Shown: one piece after another, positions 56,253 through 64,000 of the stretch
Position numbering within the stretch: the first letter of the stretch is position 1
Layout of the letters: each line of letters begins with the position of its first letter
Source of the DNA: Bacteroidaceae bacterium HV4-6-C5C
GTDB lineage: Bacteria; Bacteroidota; Bacteroidia; Bacteroidales; Bacteroidaceae
Direction: 5' to 3'
Assembly: GCA_007896885.1 (NCBI GenBank)
Contig: VOIU01000003.1
Coordinates: 186,001-250,000, forward strand
DNA length: 64,000 bases
Program-made: the position numbers and the translations under genes
The notes under the pieces: generated by a model
The model's database searches: none
The model's input: the letters and a program-made list of their open reading frames with translations, nothing else
Told to the model about the DNA's origin: nothing

Positions 56253-57959
56253 TTATTTACGGTAGCTGACCAATTCTTCTGCTTTAAACTTGCGAATGAA
56301 GTTGAAGTGCTTTTCTACTTCCGCTTCAGCATAGTTCAAATAAACGACAGCTGATTTGGCAAATAGATCGGGAGCACTTGTTGCATCTTGAATCAACAGA
56401 TGCGACATGATGCAGTCTGCGGCCATTTCCATAAGACGGCGAGCTACAAAATCGAGCAATTCCTGATCTTGTGACTCTTTTACTGCGTGTGTACATGCCT
56501 CATATTTATTTGTCATTTCTTTCAGACGATCCATCAACGGTTGCATTTCTTCGCTGCATGGAATTGCTTCGTATTCATGAAGAGTTGTTGTATATGAGCC
56601 GTTTGTAACATAACGGATGGCAGCTACAGTCTGTAACTGGGTTGTTCCTTCATAAATACTGGTGATACGTGCATCACGATAAATACGTTGACAAGCATAT
56701 TCCAACATGAATCCTGAACCACCATGTATCTGAATGGAATCGTATGCATTCTGATTAGCATATTCAGAGTTCATACCTTTAGCCAGCGGAGTGAAAGAGT
56801 CTGCAAGCTTGGCATAAGTCTTTTGCTCCTGACGCTCTTCGGGAGTCAATTTACGTTCGCGTGAAATATCATCAAGAGCTTTATAAATGTCTACGTAGCG
56901 TGATGTTTGATATAACAACGCACGACCAGCGTCAAGTTTAGCTTTCATAATGGCGAGCATATCATATACAGCAGGGAATTCTATAATAGCTTTACCAAAC
57001 TGTCTACGATCTTTGGCGTAGGCTAATCCTTCGTTGTATGCAGCTTGTGATAAACCTACTGATTGAGCAGCTATACCCAGACGTGCACCGTTCATTAATG
57101 CCATTACGTATTTAATCAGACCAAGCTTACGATCTCCGCAAAGTTCAGCTTTTGCATTTTTGTAGACCAATTCGCAAGTGGGAGAGCCATGGATACCTAA
57201 TTTATTTTCAATACGACGTACATCGACTCCACCTTCCTGCTTGTCATAAATGAACATGGATAGACCACGTCCGTCTTTTGTTCCTTCTTCAGAACGAGCC
57301 AATACTAAGTGTAGATCGGCATCACCGTTTGTAATGAAGCGTTTTACACCATTCAGTCTCCAACAATTTTCTTTCTCGTCAAAAGTAGCTTTCAGCATCA
57401 CACTTTGTAGATCGGAACCTGCATCGGGCTCTGTCAAGTCCATAGACATTGTTTCTCCGGTACAGATACGTGGGATGAAACGACCATGTTGCTCTTCGTT
57501 ACCAAATTCATATAGAGTCTCGATACAATCTTGTAAAGACCAAATATTACCAAAGCCGGCATCGGCCGCGGCAACAATTTCAGCACACATTGTGTAAGGA
57601 GTGATTGGGAAGTTCAGACCACCAAAGCGACGTGGCATGGTCATACCGTTTAATCCGGCTTTAACCATCGCATCCAGGTTTTGTTTGGTGCCACTGGCAT
57701 ATTCCACTCTGCCGTTAGCACAGTGGGGACCTTCTTCGTCCACACTTTCAGCATTCGGGGCAATTACTTCTCCGGTGATCTCTCCGGTGATTTCAAGAAC
57801 TTTATCGTAAGAGTCCATAGCATCCGTATAGTCCTGCGGTGCATAGTCAAACTCATCTTTATCTTTGTATCCGCGTTCTTTCAATTCGCAGATACGCTCC
57901 ATCATGGAGTTATTCAAATGGAACTTAAGTTCCGGTATTTCAGTATAAAAATTTGCCAT
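56253..57959 (-). CDS. Acyl-CoA dehydrogenase family flavoprotein
   Basis: This 568-residue protein is longer than the usual 380 residues because of extensions at both ends. The core shows DLTEPDAGSDLQSV, GVKRFITNGD, NKLGIHGSPTCELVY, ARLGIAAQSVG, YAKDRRQFGKAI and the region with the catalytic base RIYRDARITSIYEGTTQLQ. It oxidises an acyl-CoA and passes electrons to ETF, or may run in the reducing direction. It is last of an etfB-etfA-acd operon with 3- and 4-base gaps. Substrate chain length cannot be read. Confidence 0.93.
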   Translation of the reverse strand: MANFYTEIPELKFHLNNSMMERICELKERGYKDKDEFDYAPQDYTDAMDSYDKVLEITGEITGEVIAPNAESVDEEGPHCANGRVEYASGTKQNLDAMVKAGLNGMTMPRRFGGLNFPITPYTMCAEIVAAADAGFGNIWSLQDCIETLYEFGNEEQHGRFIPRICTGETMSMDLTEPDAGSDLQSVMLKATFDEKENCWRLNGVKRFITNGDADLHLVLARSEEGTKDGRGLSMFIYDKQEGGVDVRRIENKLGIHGSPTCELVYKNAKAELCGDRKLGLIKYVMALMNGARLGIAAQSVGLSQAAYNEGLAYAKDRRQFGKAIIEFPAVYDMLAIMKAKLDAGRALLYQTSRYVDIYKALDDISRERKLTPEERQEQKTYAKLADSFTPLAKGMNSEYANQNAYDSIQIHGGSGFMLEYACQRIYRDARITSIYEGTTQLQTVAAIRYVTNGSYTTTLHEYEAIPCSEEMQPLMDRLKEMTNKYEACTHAVKESQDQELLDFVARRLMEMAADCIMSHLLIQDATSAPDLFAKSAVVYLNYAEAEVEKHFNFIRKFKAEELVSYRK

Positions 57960-57962
57960 AGT

Positions 57963-58982
57963 TTACTTACTATTCTGTTTATAGTATTTAATCATCTTTG
58001 GTATCACCTCTTCTATTGTACCATTGATTACATAGTCTGCAATAGTATTGATAGGAGCATTCTCATCATTGTTGATGGAAATGATAATTCCGCTTTCCTG
58101 CATACCGGCAATATGCTGGATCTGTCCTGAGATACCGCATGCAATGTACAGCTTAGGGCGAACAGTTACACCTGTCTGCCCGATCTGACGGTCATGATCG
58201 CAGAAACCTGCGTCGACAGCTGCACGACTGGCTCCTACTTCAGCGTGAAGTTCTTTGGCCAATTCGAATAACATGTCGAATCCGTCTCTGCTTCCCATGC
58301 CGTAGCCACCGGCTATTACAATAGGAGCACCTTTCAGATTGTGTTTTGCTTTTTCTACATGGCGTTCAATAACTTTCACTACATAGTCTGTCGTTGGTAT
58401 ATATTTTGCTACATCGTGTCTGGTTACTTCCCCCGGATAGAGCGGGTCAAGTATCTCTTTCTTCATGACACCTTCTCTTACAGTCGCCATTTGCGGGCGA
58501 TGATCGGGGTTGATGATTGTAGCTACGATATTTCCTCCAAATGCAGGACGGATCTGGTATAGAAGATTTTCATATACCTTGCCCTCTTTCTTATCTTCAT
58601 GCTCGCCGATTTCAAGTGCTGTACAGTCTGCTGTTAAGCCACTCGTTAGAGCCGAGGATACACGGGGACCAAGATCGCGTCCGATGACGGTAGCTCCCAT
58701 CAAGCAGATTTGTGGTTTCTCTTCTTTAAACAGGTTAATTAAGACAGAAGAGTGTGGAAGTGATGTATAAGGGAATAGTCCCGGTCCATCAAAAATATGC
58801 AAATGATCTACTCCGTATGGTAAAATTTGTTTTTCAACTCCTTCGAGGTTTGTTCCTACTGCTACTGCTTCAAGTTGACAACCTAATTGGTTAGCTAACT
58901 TACGTCCTTTAGTAAGCAGTTCGAGACTGACATCGGCAACAGTTACGCCTTCAATCTCGCAATATACAAATACATTATTCAT
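57963..58982 (-). CDS. etfA: Electron transfer flavoprotein alpha subunit
   Basis: This 339-residue FAD-binding partner of the dehydrogenase has the C-terminal FAD domain VIAGGYGMGSRDGF and GASRAAVDAGFCDHDRQIGQTGVTVRPKLYIACGISG. IISINNDENAPINTIADYVINGT ends the family signature. It takes electrons from the acyl-CoA dehydrogenase encoded 3 bases downstream. It lies 4 bases after etfB, so the operon is tightly packed. Confidence 0.95.
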   Translation of the reverse strand: MNNVFVYCEIEGVTVADVSLELLTKGRKLANQLGCQLEAVAVGTNLEGVEKQILPYGVDHLHIFDGPGLFPYTSLPHSSVLINLFKEEKPQICLMGATVIGRDLGPRVSSALTSGLTADCTALEIGEHEDKKEGKVYENLLYQIRPAFGGNIVATIINPDHRPQMATVREGVMKKEILDPLYPGEVTRHDVAKYIPTTDYVVKVIERHVEKAKHNLKGAPIVIAGGYGMGSRDGFDMLFELAKELHAEVGASRAAVDAGFCDHDRQIGQTGVTVRPKLYIACGISGQIQHIAGMQESGIIISINNDENAPINTIADYVINGTIEEVIPKMIKYYKQNSK

Positions 58983-58986
58983 AATA

Positions 58987-59880
58987 TTATCCGATGGTAT
59001 GGTTAGCTAACAATTCAACAATCAAATCTTCAACATCTTTGTCACTTCCACTGAGTGTCCGACTCTCTTTGGCTTGAAAAGATATATTTTGTATGGTTTT
59101 TACTTTTGTAGGTGATCCACTAAGACCACATTGTGCTATTTCGCCGTTAACATCCGCTACACTCCATTCTTTAATATTTAAATAAGGATACTTTTCATAT
59201 AGATTTGCATAAAGAAGTGGTTCGTTCTCTTTCACGATAACAGCTTTTTCTTGAGCACCTAAAGCGCGTTTGTATTTTTGTACCAGTTTTGCATTGCGAG
59301 GACGGCATGATGCGGCACTTCCATTAACCGTTATTACTATAGGAAGAGGCCCTTCTACTGTTTCTACACCACCATCAATATGACGTTTGACAGTAATTTT
59401 GCCAGTGCTTTTTTCTACATTCAAAATTTCTTCTGCGTAGGTGATTTGTGTCAGTCCTAACTTCTCGGCAACTTGCGGCCCTACTTGTGCTGTGTCCCCG
59501 TCAATGGCTTGTCTTCCCCCAAGAATGATATCATACTCACCGATCTTACGGATAGCTGTAGCTAATGCATAGCTTGTCGCTAATGTATCGGCCCCTGCAA
59601 AAGCACGGTCGGTTAATAGATATCCATCATCAGCACCACGGAAAAGCCCTTCGCGAATAACTTCAGCAGCCCGACCCGGTCCCATGGTTAAAATAGTAAC
59701 AGTAGATCCCGGATAAGTATCTTTCAATCTGAGGGCTTGTTCGAGAGCGTTCAAGTCTTCGGGATTGAAAATAGCGGGCAGTGCCGAACGATTGATAGTT
59801 CCGTCGGCTTTCATGGCATCTTTTCCCACATTACGTGTGTCGGGGACTTGTTTTGCCAATACAACAATTTTCAAACTCAT
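58987..59880 (-). CDS. etfB: Electron transfer flavoprotein beta subunit
   Basis: This 297-residue partner of EtfA has IVVLAKQVPDTRN at the N-terminus, FNPEDLNALEQALRLKD, GADTLATSYALATAI and ILGGRQAIDGDTAQVGPQVAEKLG. The frame continues 43 codons upstream, but the minus-strand -7 box at 59980-59987 lies within that extension, so the ATG at 59880 (MSLKIVVLAKQ) is the start. It is the first gene of the etf/acd operon. Confidence 0.95.
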   Translation of the reverse strand: MSLKIVVLAKQVPDTRNVGKDAMKADGTINRSALPAIFNPEDLNALEQALRLKDTYPGSTVTILTMGPGRAAEVIREGLFRGADDGYLLTDRAFAGADTLATSYALATAIRKIGEYDIILGGRQAIDGDTAQVGPQVAEKLGLTQITYAEEILNVEKSTGKITVKRHIDGGVETVEGPLPIVITVNGSAASCRPRNAKLVQKYKRALGAQEKAVIVKENEPLLYANLYEKYPYLNIKEWSVADVNGEIAQCGLSGSPTKVKTIQNISFQAKESRTLSGSDKDVEDLIVELLANHTIG

Positions 59881-59979
59881 GCTATTAATTTTAGTATTAG
59901 TATTTATTTGAGCCAGTAATAGGGAAACAGAAGTGATAATATTCCTTATACTGAAAACTTTAAGTTGATAATCAGGGTG

Positions 59980-59987
59980 CAAATTTA
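59980..59987 (-). promoter_or_regulatory. -7 promoter box TAAATTTG of the etf operon
   Basis: CAAATTTA on the plus strand, about 100 bases before the etfB ATG at 59880. Confidence 0.58.
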
Positions 59988-60162
59988 CGCAAAGAGTTGA
60001 GTTTGGCAAGCAAAGGCAAGATAAAAAGCATCCTTTAAAACTCTTTGAACTAGAGGATATTCTGTTTTATCGAGAAAAACGGGAGGTTGGCACTAAAATC
60101 ATATTTAGACGATGCAATAAGGCTGCTCATCTATTTTGTTTTACCATTTACTCTGGTCTGCT

Positions 60163-60170
60163 TACTTTTG
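60163..60170 (+). promoter_or_regulatory. -7 promoter box TACTTTTG of the two-component genes
   Basis: This exact match is 23 bases before the ATG at 60193. A TTTG lies 24 bases further up (60135-60138), slightly longer than usual. The long frame starting at 60136 is excluded by this box. Confidence 0.6.
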
Positions 60171-60192
60171 CTCAAAGCAAGAAACTGTGATA

Positions 60193-61458
60193 ATGATAGA
60201 AATGAGGTTCTATAACAGGCGTAACTTTCCGGAGCTTGTAATCTATGTTGCTGTTTGGGTGACTGTGATTCTGATTCCGGTAGTTACAGCTTTTTGGGGT
60301 ACCTTATCAGGTAATATTGATGTTATACATTGGCAAAGAATTGTCGGATTTTGGACTGAAGCATTACCCTTTTTTATCCTTTTTATACTCAATAACCGAT
60401 TCTTGTTGCCATATCTTTTTTTTCGTCAGAGAATAGCTCTTTATGTTGTCTCCGCTATATGCCTGTCTGTATTAGTCTTTTTTATAACGGGACTTATTCT
60501 ACGTGATGTTGATGCTGAACGATTTATTAAATTTAAGCATGGCAGGATAGAATATTTTCAAGAACGAAAAAAGGGTAATATATATTTTTATTATCCCGAA
60601 ACGCCGGATAAACACTTCTGGATGAATGAGAATAGGAGAGGGAATGAAAGACCGAAGAGCATGAGTGCAGATCGTGGAATGCACCCTTCCGATTCTTACG
60701 AAGTTATTGCTCTACACCATTTTCCGCATCCACCTCGCGAAGGAATGCCCTTGTTTCTGCCTATGTTTAGGGGGCCTTTCTTCGGGCGTATGCTGATTGC
60801 TCTTTTGATGTTTTGCTTTAGTCTTGCGGTTAAGCTTTTCTTTAAATCTTTGCGCGATAGAGAAGCGATGAAAGAGCTTGAGCGTAATAAGCTTCAAACA
60901 GAGTTGGACTATCTAAAATATCAAATCAACCCTCACTTTTTTATGAACACGTTAAATAATATACATGCATTGGTCGACATAAATACGGAAAAGGCCAAGC
61001 AAACCATTGTTGTATTATCAAAATTGATGCGTTATGTTCTTTATGAATCGAATAAGCGCACCGTATCTTTATCTAAAGAAGTGGAATTCCTTCAACATTA
61101 TGTTGAACTTATGCGAATCCGATATACAGATAATGTGAAAATAAAACTTTCGGTATCTGATGAAACGAAAGATATAAAAATTCCTCCTTTATTGTTTGTT
61201 ACTTTTGTTGAAAATGCCTTTAAACACGGTATTAGCTATAGACATCCGTCCTTTGTCTCTATCGATCTAATGATTGAAAATCATGAAATAGTGTTTCATT
61301 GCGTGAATAGTAATTTTAGTAATTCAAAGGATCAATATCATGGTATTGGGCTGGATAATGTTCGTAAACGTTTGTTGTTATTATACGGTGAACGGCATAT
61401 TTTTGTTATTGAGGAAAACACAAGTTCCTTTGATGTACGCTTGCGTATACCTATTTAA
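60193..61458 (+). CDS. LytS/YehU-type sensor histidine kinase
   Basis: This protein of about 421 residues has three N-terminal transmembrane helices (LVIYVAVWVTVILIPVVTAFWG; ALPFFILFILNNRFLLPYLFF; IALYVVSAICLSVLVFFITGLIL), an extracytoplasmic loop of roughly 110 residues and a fourth helix (MLIALLMFCFSLAVKLFF). A His_kinase domain follows: DYLKYQINPHFFMNTLNNIHAL with the phosphoacceptor His in NPHFF, then an ATPase-like end with LLFVTFVENAFKHGIS (N-box) and YHGIGLDNVRKRLLLLYG (G-box). It pairs with the LytTR regulator encoded 18 bases downstream. Confidence 0.93.
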   Translation: MIEMRFYNRRNFPELVIYVAVWVTVILIPVVTAFWGTLSGNIDVIHWQRIVGFWTEALPFFILFILNNRFLLPYLFFRQRIALYVVSAICLSVLVFFITGLILRDVDAERFIKFKHGRIEYFQERKKGNIYFYYPETPDKHFWMNENRRGNERPKSMSADRGMHPSDSYEVIALHHFPHPPREGMPLFLPMFRGPFFGRMLIALLMFCFSLAVKLFFKSLRDREAMKELERNKLQTELDYLKYQINPHFFMNTLNNIHALVDINTEKAKQTIVVLSKLMRYVLYESNKRTVSLSKEVEFLQHYVELMRIRYTDNVKIKLSVSDETKDIKIPPLLFVTFVENAFKHGISYRHPSFVSIDLMIENHEIVFHCVNSNFSNSKDQYHGIGLDNVRKRLLLLYGERHIFVIEENTSSFDVRLRIPI

Positions 61459-61476
61459 TATTTAAATGTCCAAGAT

Positions 61477-62172
61477 ATGATAAATTGCATTGCTATAGAT
61501 GATGAGCCTTTGGCTTTAACACAATTAGAAGGATATATATCCCGCGTATCTTTTCTGAATCTTGTCGCATCATATAAAGATGCTTTTGAAGCGATGAAAT
61601 TGCTTGCAACACAGAAGATAGACTTACTTTTTGTTGATGTGAATATGCCGGATTTAAACGGCTTGGATTTTGTCCGTTCGTTAGTGGACAAACCATTAAT
61701 CATCTTTACTACAGCGTATCCCGAATATGCTGTGGATGGCTTTAAGGTGGATGCAATTGATTATTTGCTTAAACCTTTTGGGTTCCAGGATTTCCAAAAA
61801 GCTGCTGACAAAGCTCGAAGAATGTTTGAATCTACCATGTCTGATGAAGAAACTATATTTGTGAAATGTGACTCAAAAGTAACCTTGGTAAGACTAAGTA
61901 ATATTAAGTATGTGGAGGGAATGAGCGAATATGTTCGCATTTTTTTGGAAGGAGAAGACAAGCCTTTGATGCCGTTAATCTCTATGAAAAAACTCGAAGA
62001 GACATTACCAACTTCTCAGTTTATGCGTGTGCATCGTTCTTATATTGTAAACCTCCGTAAGATAACCGAAGTCTCACGACTACGCATTATTTTTGGCAAT
62101 GCCTACATCCCGGTAGGAGATAATTATAAAGAAAAGTTTATGGAATATATTAATAGTCGTATGATGAAATAA
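61477..62172 (+). CDS. LytTR-family response regulator
   Basis: This 231-residue regulator has a receiver domain (about 1-115; acidic pocket AIDDEPLAL and phospho-Asp in LLFVDVNMPDLNG; later TTAYPEYAVDGF and KPFGFQDF) and a C-terminal LytTR DNA-binding domain (about 130-230: VRLSNIKYVEGMSEYVRIF, FMRVHRSYIVNLRKI). Such proteins bind direct repeats near promoters of cell-envelope or secretion genes; the targets are not evident here. It overlaps no other gene and is followed by a bidirectional terminator. Confidence 0.94.
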   Translation: MINCIAIDDEPLALTQLEGYISRVSFLNLVASYKDAFEAMKLLATQKIDLLFVDVNMPDLNGLDFVRSLVDKPLIIFTTAYPEYAVDGFKVDAIDYLLKPFGFQDFQKAADKARRMFESTMSDEETIFVKCDSKVTLVRLSNIKYVEGMSEYVRIFLEGEDKPLMPLISMKKLEETLPTSQFMRVHRSYIVNLRKITEVSRLRIIFGNAYIPVGDNYKEKFMEYINSRMMK

Positions 62173-62197
62173 ACACATAAAGATAAGCTGAATAAAA

Positions 62198-62237
62198 AAA
62201 ATAGCTCTTAGAAACATTAGTTTGTAAGAGCTATTTT
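62198..62237. terminator. Bidirectional terminator between the response regulator and C1 peptidase genes
   Basis: AAAATAGCTCTTA (62198-62210) is the exact complement of TAAGAGCTATTTT (62225-62237) with a 14-base loop, so U-rich ends exist on both strands. Confidence 0.82.
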
Positions 62238-62256
62238 AATCAATGTCGGGGTTGTC

Positions 62257-63450
62257 TTATTTGATACCCAATTTCTTTGCAATTTCTTTTGGAATGGCAT
62301 TTTTGTTCACGAGGATATTCATCGTTTTGTAGGCAACAAAAGCTTTGGAAGCATACCATACACCTTTGTATTTACCTGATTTGCCCCATGAATTCTTTAC
62401 CATGAAGTATTCTTTTCCATTCTGATCTTTAGCTAATCCATAGATCACCATGCCATGATCGTCAGTTGTTTCCCAATTGTCAAAACCTTCTTGGCGTAGT
62501 TCTTGGGTAACATTGACTTCAGGTAGAGGTTTTGATGTCAATTCTTTCCTCTTTTCTTCTGCAGGCATTCCTGTCCAACGGGCCATATCGGAACCTGTGA
62601 GCTCGGCACCACGGCTTTCATCTGGGACAACAGCAACGCCATCACGAGTAAATCCTTGTTCGCTAACATCACTTCCCCATGCAAATGTATAACCCTGTTT
62701 AATCGCATTATCCATTACTGCCATAAATTCATCAAGTGGTATATTCCATGATGAACCATTACGCCAATTGTCCTGTATTTCGAGAGAGAATTGCTTATAG
62801 AAAGGGTGATGAGTGTATGATGTTAATGAAACATAGTCATCCGGGTTTAATCCAAGAGATTCTGCAAAGGATTTGGGAGTGTATTCCTTTCCGTTATAAG
62901 TAAACTTCTCAGGATATTTGCCGAGGTAAGTGTCGTAAATTGAAACTAATCCGTTTTTCCATACCGGAGTTAATTTCTTAAGCTTTCCTTTTGCAATGGC
63001 ATCTACATAAGCTCCTGCCGTAGCATCCAACTCATTGTGTACCGGTAATGTATCTCCATACATAATGCCAGGCATTGCACTCTGTGGAACAAGACCGTAG
63101 TTTCTCATACAGTAAAGTATATCATAAAAACTACCACCCGGAGAGAAAGAACTGTCGCCGTGATAGCGCACATAATTTACAGCACGATCAATCATTGTAT
63201 GGTGTACAACAAACATCTCAGAAAGATCATACTCTCCTTTACCTGTACGTAACAATTCAGATTCAAGAAATCCCAACCCTGAAAAACTCCAGCAAGTACT
63301 TGAGCGGTTCTGGTTTTTAACGGATGTAATCGGGTTTTCTTTAACTGTTGTGAAGACAAAACCTTCTCCTTTCTCTTTCTTAGGAGCATCTTGCGCTACC
63401 ATGTGCAAGCTTAAAAATGCCAGAGCAGCAATAAGTACTGACTTTTTCAT
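62257..63450 (-). CDS. C1B family cysteine aminopeptidase (bleomycin hydrolase/PepC-like)
   Basis: This 397-residue papain-like peptidase has a signal peptide (MKKSVLIAALAFLSLHMVAQD), so it is secreted, unlike cytosolic PepC. Catalytic sites are NQNRSSTCWSFSGLGF (Cys), TDDHGMVIYGLA (His) and MVKNSWGKSGKYKG (Asn). The rest matches the C1B group (FVVHHTMIDRAVNYVRYHG, GGSFYDILYCMRNYGLVP). It lacks the usual C-terminal tail that blocks the cleft in bleomycin hydrolase. A minus -7 box (63486-63493) lies about 35 bases upstream. Confidence 0.92.
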   Translation of the reverse strand: MKKSVLIAALAFLSLHMVAQDAPKKEKGEGFVFTTVKENPITSVKNQNRSSTCWSFSGLGFLESELLRTGKGEYDLSEMFVVHHTMIDRAVNYVRYHGDSSFSPGGSFYDILYCMRNYGLVPQSAMPGIMYGDTLPVHNELDATAGAYVDAIAKGKLKKLTPVWKNGLVSIYDTYLGKYPEKFTYNGKEYTPKSFAESLGLNPDDYVSLTSYTHHPFYKQFSLEIQDNWRNGSSWNIPLDEFMAVMDNAIKQGYTFAWGSDVSEQGFTRDGVAVVPDESRGAELTGSDMARWTGMPAEEKRKELTSKPLPEVNVTQELRQEGFDNWETTDDHGMVIYGLAKDQNGKEYFMVKNSWGKSGKYKGVWYASKAFVAYKTMNILVNKNAIPKEIAKKLGIK

Positions 63451-63485
63451 CGTGATAAGTGAATTTATATGAATTATAGTGGTTG

Positions 63486-63524
63486 CAAATATAAATATAA
63501 TATCGAAAAGAAAGGTTATATTTG
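63486..63524. promoter_or_regulatory. Divergent promoters of the C1 peptidase and patatin genes
   Basis: CAAATATA at 63486-63493 is TATATTTG on the minus strand for the peptidase, and TATATTTG at 63517-63524 is the plus-strand box for the patatin gene, 20 bases before its ATG. Confidence 0.55.
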
Positions 63525-63543
63525 TGGATAAAATCAGATTGAC

Positions 63544-64000
63544 ATGGAGAAATGGGCTTGCATCGATTCACAAACCGGATTGGTACTTGAAGGCGGTGGT
63601 ATGCGAGGGGTGTTTACTTGTGGGGTTTTGGATAATTTTATGGATAGGGGCATACGCTTTCCATACGTCATTGGTGTAAGTGCGGGTGCATGTAACGGGC
63701 TCTCCTATATGTCCGGTCAACGTGGACGTGCCAAATTCAGCAATATAGATATGCTTGCCAAATATAAATACATCGGGCTGAAACATCTCCTAAAAAAGCG
63801 TAATATTATGGACTTTGATTTACTATTTCATGAGTTCCCTGAGCATATCTTACCATACGATTACACTGCATATTTCAATAGCCCCGAGCGCTTTGTAATG
63901 ACTACCACTAATTGTGAAACAGGAGATGCTGCTTACTATGAGGAAAAGAAGGATAAAAATCGTTTACTTGATATAGTCCGTGCATCCAGCAGTCTTCCTT
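63544..64000 (+). CDS. Patatin-like phospholipase, cut by the right window edge
   Basis: About 152 N-terminal residues are visible. The oxyanion-hole motif LVLEGGGMRGVFTCGVLD and the nucleophile elbow VIGVSAGACNGL (GxSxG) mark a patatin-like serine lipase, of the small RssA/YjjU-like type. The catalytic Asp would lie beyond the window. The start is the ATG at 63544 (MEKWACIDSQTGLVLEGGG). The other possible reading is a patatin-fold esterase with non-lipid substrates. Confidence 0.9.
   Translation, partial: MEKWACIDSQTGLVLEGGGMRGVFTCGVLDNFMDRGIRFPYVIGVSAGACNGLSYMSGQRGRAKFSNIDMLAKYKYIGLKHLLKKRNIMDFDLLFHEFPEHILPYDYTAYFNSPERFVMTTTNCETGDAAYYEEKKDKNRLLDIVRASSSLP

Noticed and set aside
57681..58130. 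149-codon plus-strand frame opposite the acyl-CoA dehydrogenase and etfA genes
   Set aside because: It is antisense to two well-supported genes and has no motif of its own.

Overview
The window looks like a stretch of chromosome from a Bacteroides species (phylum Bacteroidota). Three things point there. First, promoter -7 boxes of the form TAnnTTTG recur just upstream of genes on both strands. Second, the gene content includes Bacteroidales families (DUF3256, DUF3836, DUF4847, DUF5715, DUF6078, SusC-like and PL8 proteins). Third, base composition is moderately AT-rich. Almost everything is ordinary housekeeping chromosome. No phage, insertion sequence, CRISPR array or rRNA was found. The assignment to genus is inference from these features.

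Layout. 1-8.6 kb: cut-off peptide transporter, NAD(P)HX repair enzyme, lipoprotein, DUF5715 protein, truA, a DMT transporter, two small secreted proteins and a YitT-family protein. 8.7-9.5 kb: tRNA-Tyr and tRNA-Gly behind ribH. 9.6-12.4 kb: TPR protein, recF, DUF721 gene, 5-formyl-THF cyclo-ligase. 12.3-17.1 kb: one minus-strand run of M3 peptidase, DUF4847 lipoprotein, dCMP deaminase and S41 protease, leading into the cyclo-ligase. 17.5-22.7 kb: Crp/Fnr regulator, guaA, mscL, gapA, MarC protein. 23-29.6 kb: topoisomerase III, Nudix hydrolase, anmK, M20 peptidase, aroC. 29.6-31.7 kb: cysteine desulfidase-family enzyme and a SlyD-like isomerase.

31.9-38.3 kb is the best-defined regulatory unit: ilvD-ilvB-ilvN-acyl-ACP thioesterase-ilvC. 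It is preceded by a consensus promoter, a 24-codon leader peptide in which half the residues are Ile/Leu/Val, an antiterminator arm overlapping the leader stop codon, and a strong intrinsic terminator. This is a complete branched-chain amino acid attenuator readable directly from the sequence.

38.4-43.5 kb is the most accessory-like part. It holds a DUF6078 gene broken by a -1 frameshift at a T6 run, a four-unit 22-bp tandem array of palindromes, the N-terminal remnant of a SusC-type TonB-dependent transporter, a PL8 polysaccharide lyase, and a membrane-protein/zinc-ribbon gene pair. It looks like an eroded glycosaminoglycan-utilisation locus.

43.6-56.1 kb: SF1 helicase; the aconitase-isocitrate dehydrogenase-citrate synthase operon (oxidative branch to 2-oxoglutarate); pfkA, ispH and cmk; then polyprenyl synthase, an unknown gene and tatD. 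56.2-60 kb: etfB-etfA-acyl-CoA dehydrogenase operon. 60.1-62.2 kb: LytS/LytTR two-component pair. 62.2-64 kb: C1B peptidase and the start of a patatin-like lipase gene cut by the window edge.

Most convergent gene pairs are separated by clear intrinsic terminators. In many places a TAnnTTTG box lies inside the longest open reading frame and shows that translation must start further downstream; starts were chosen accordingly.
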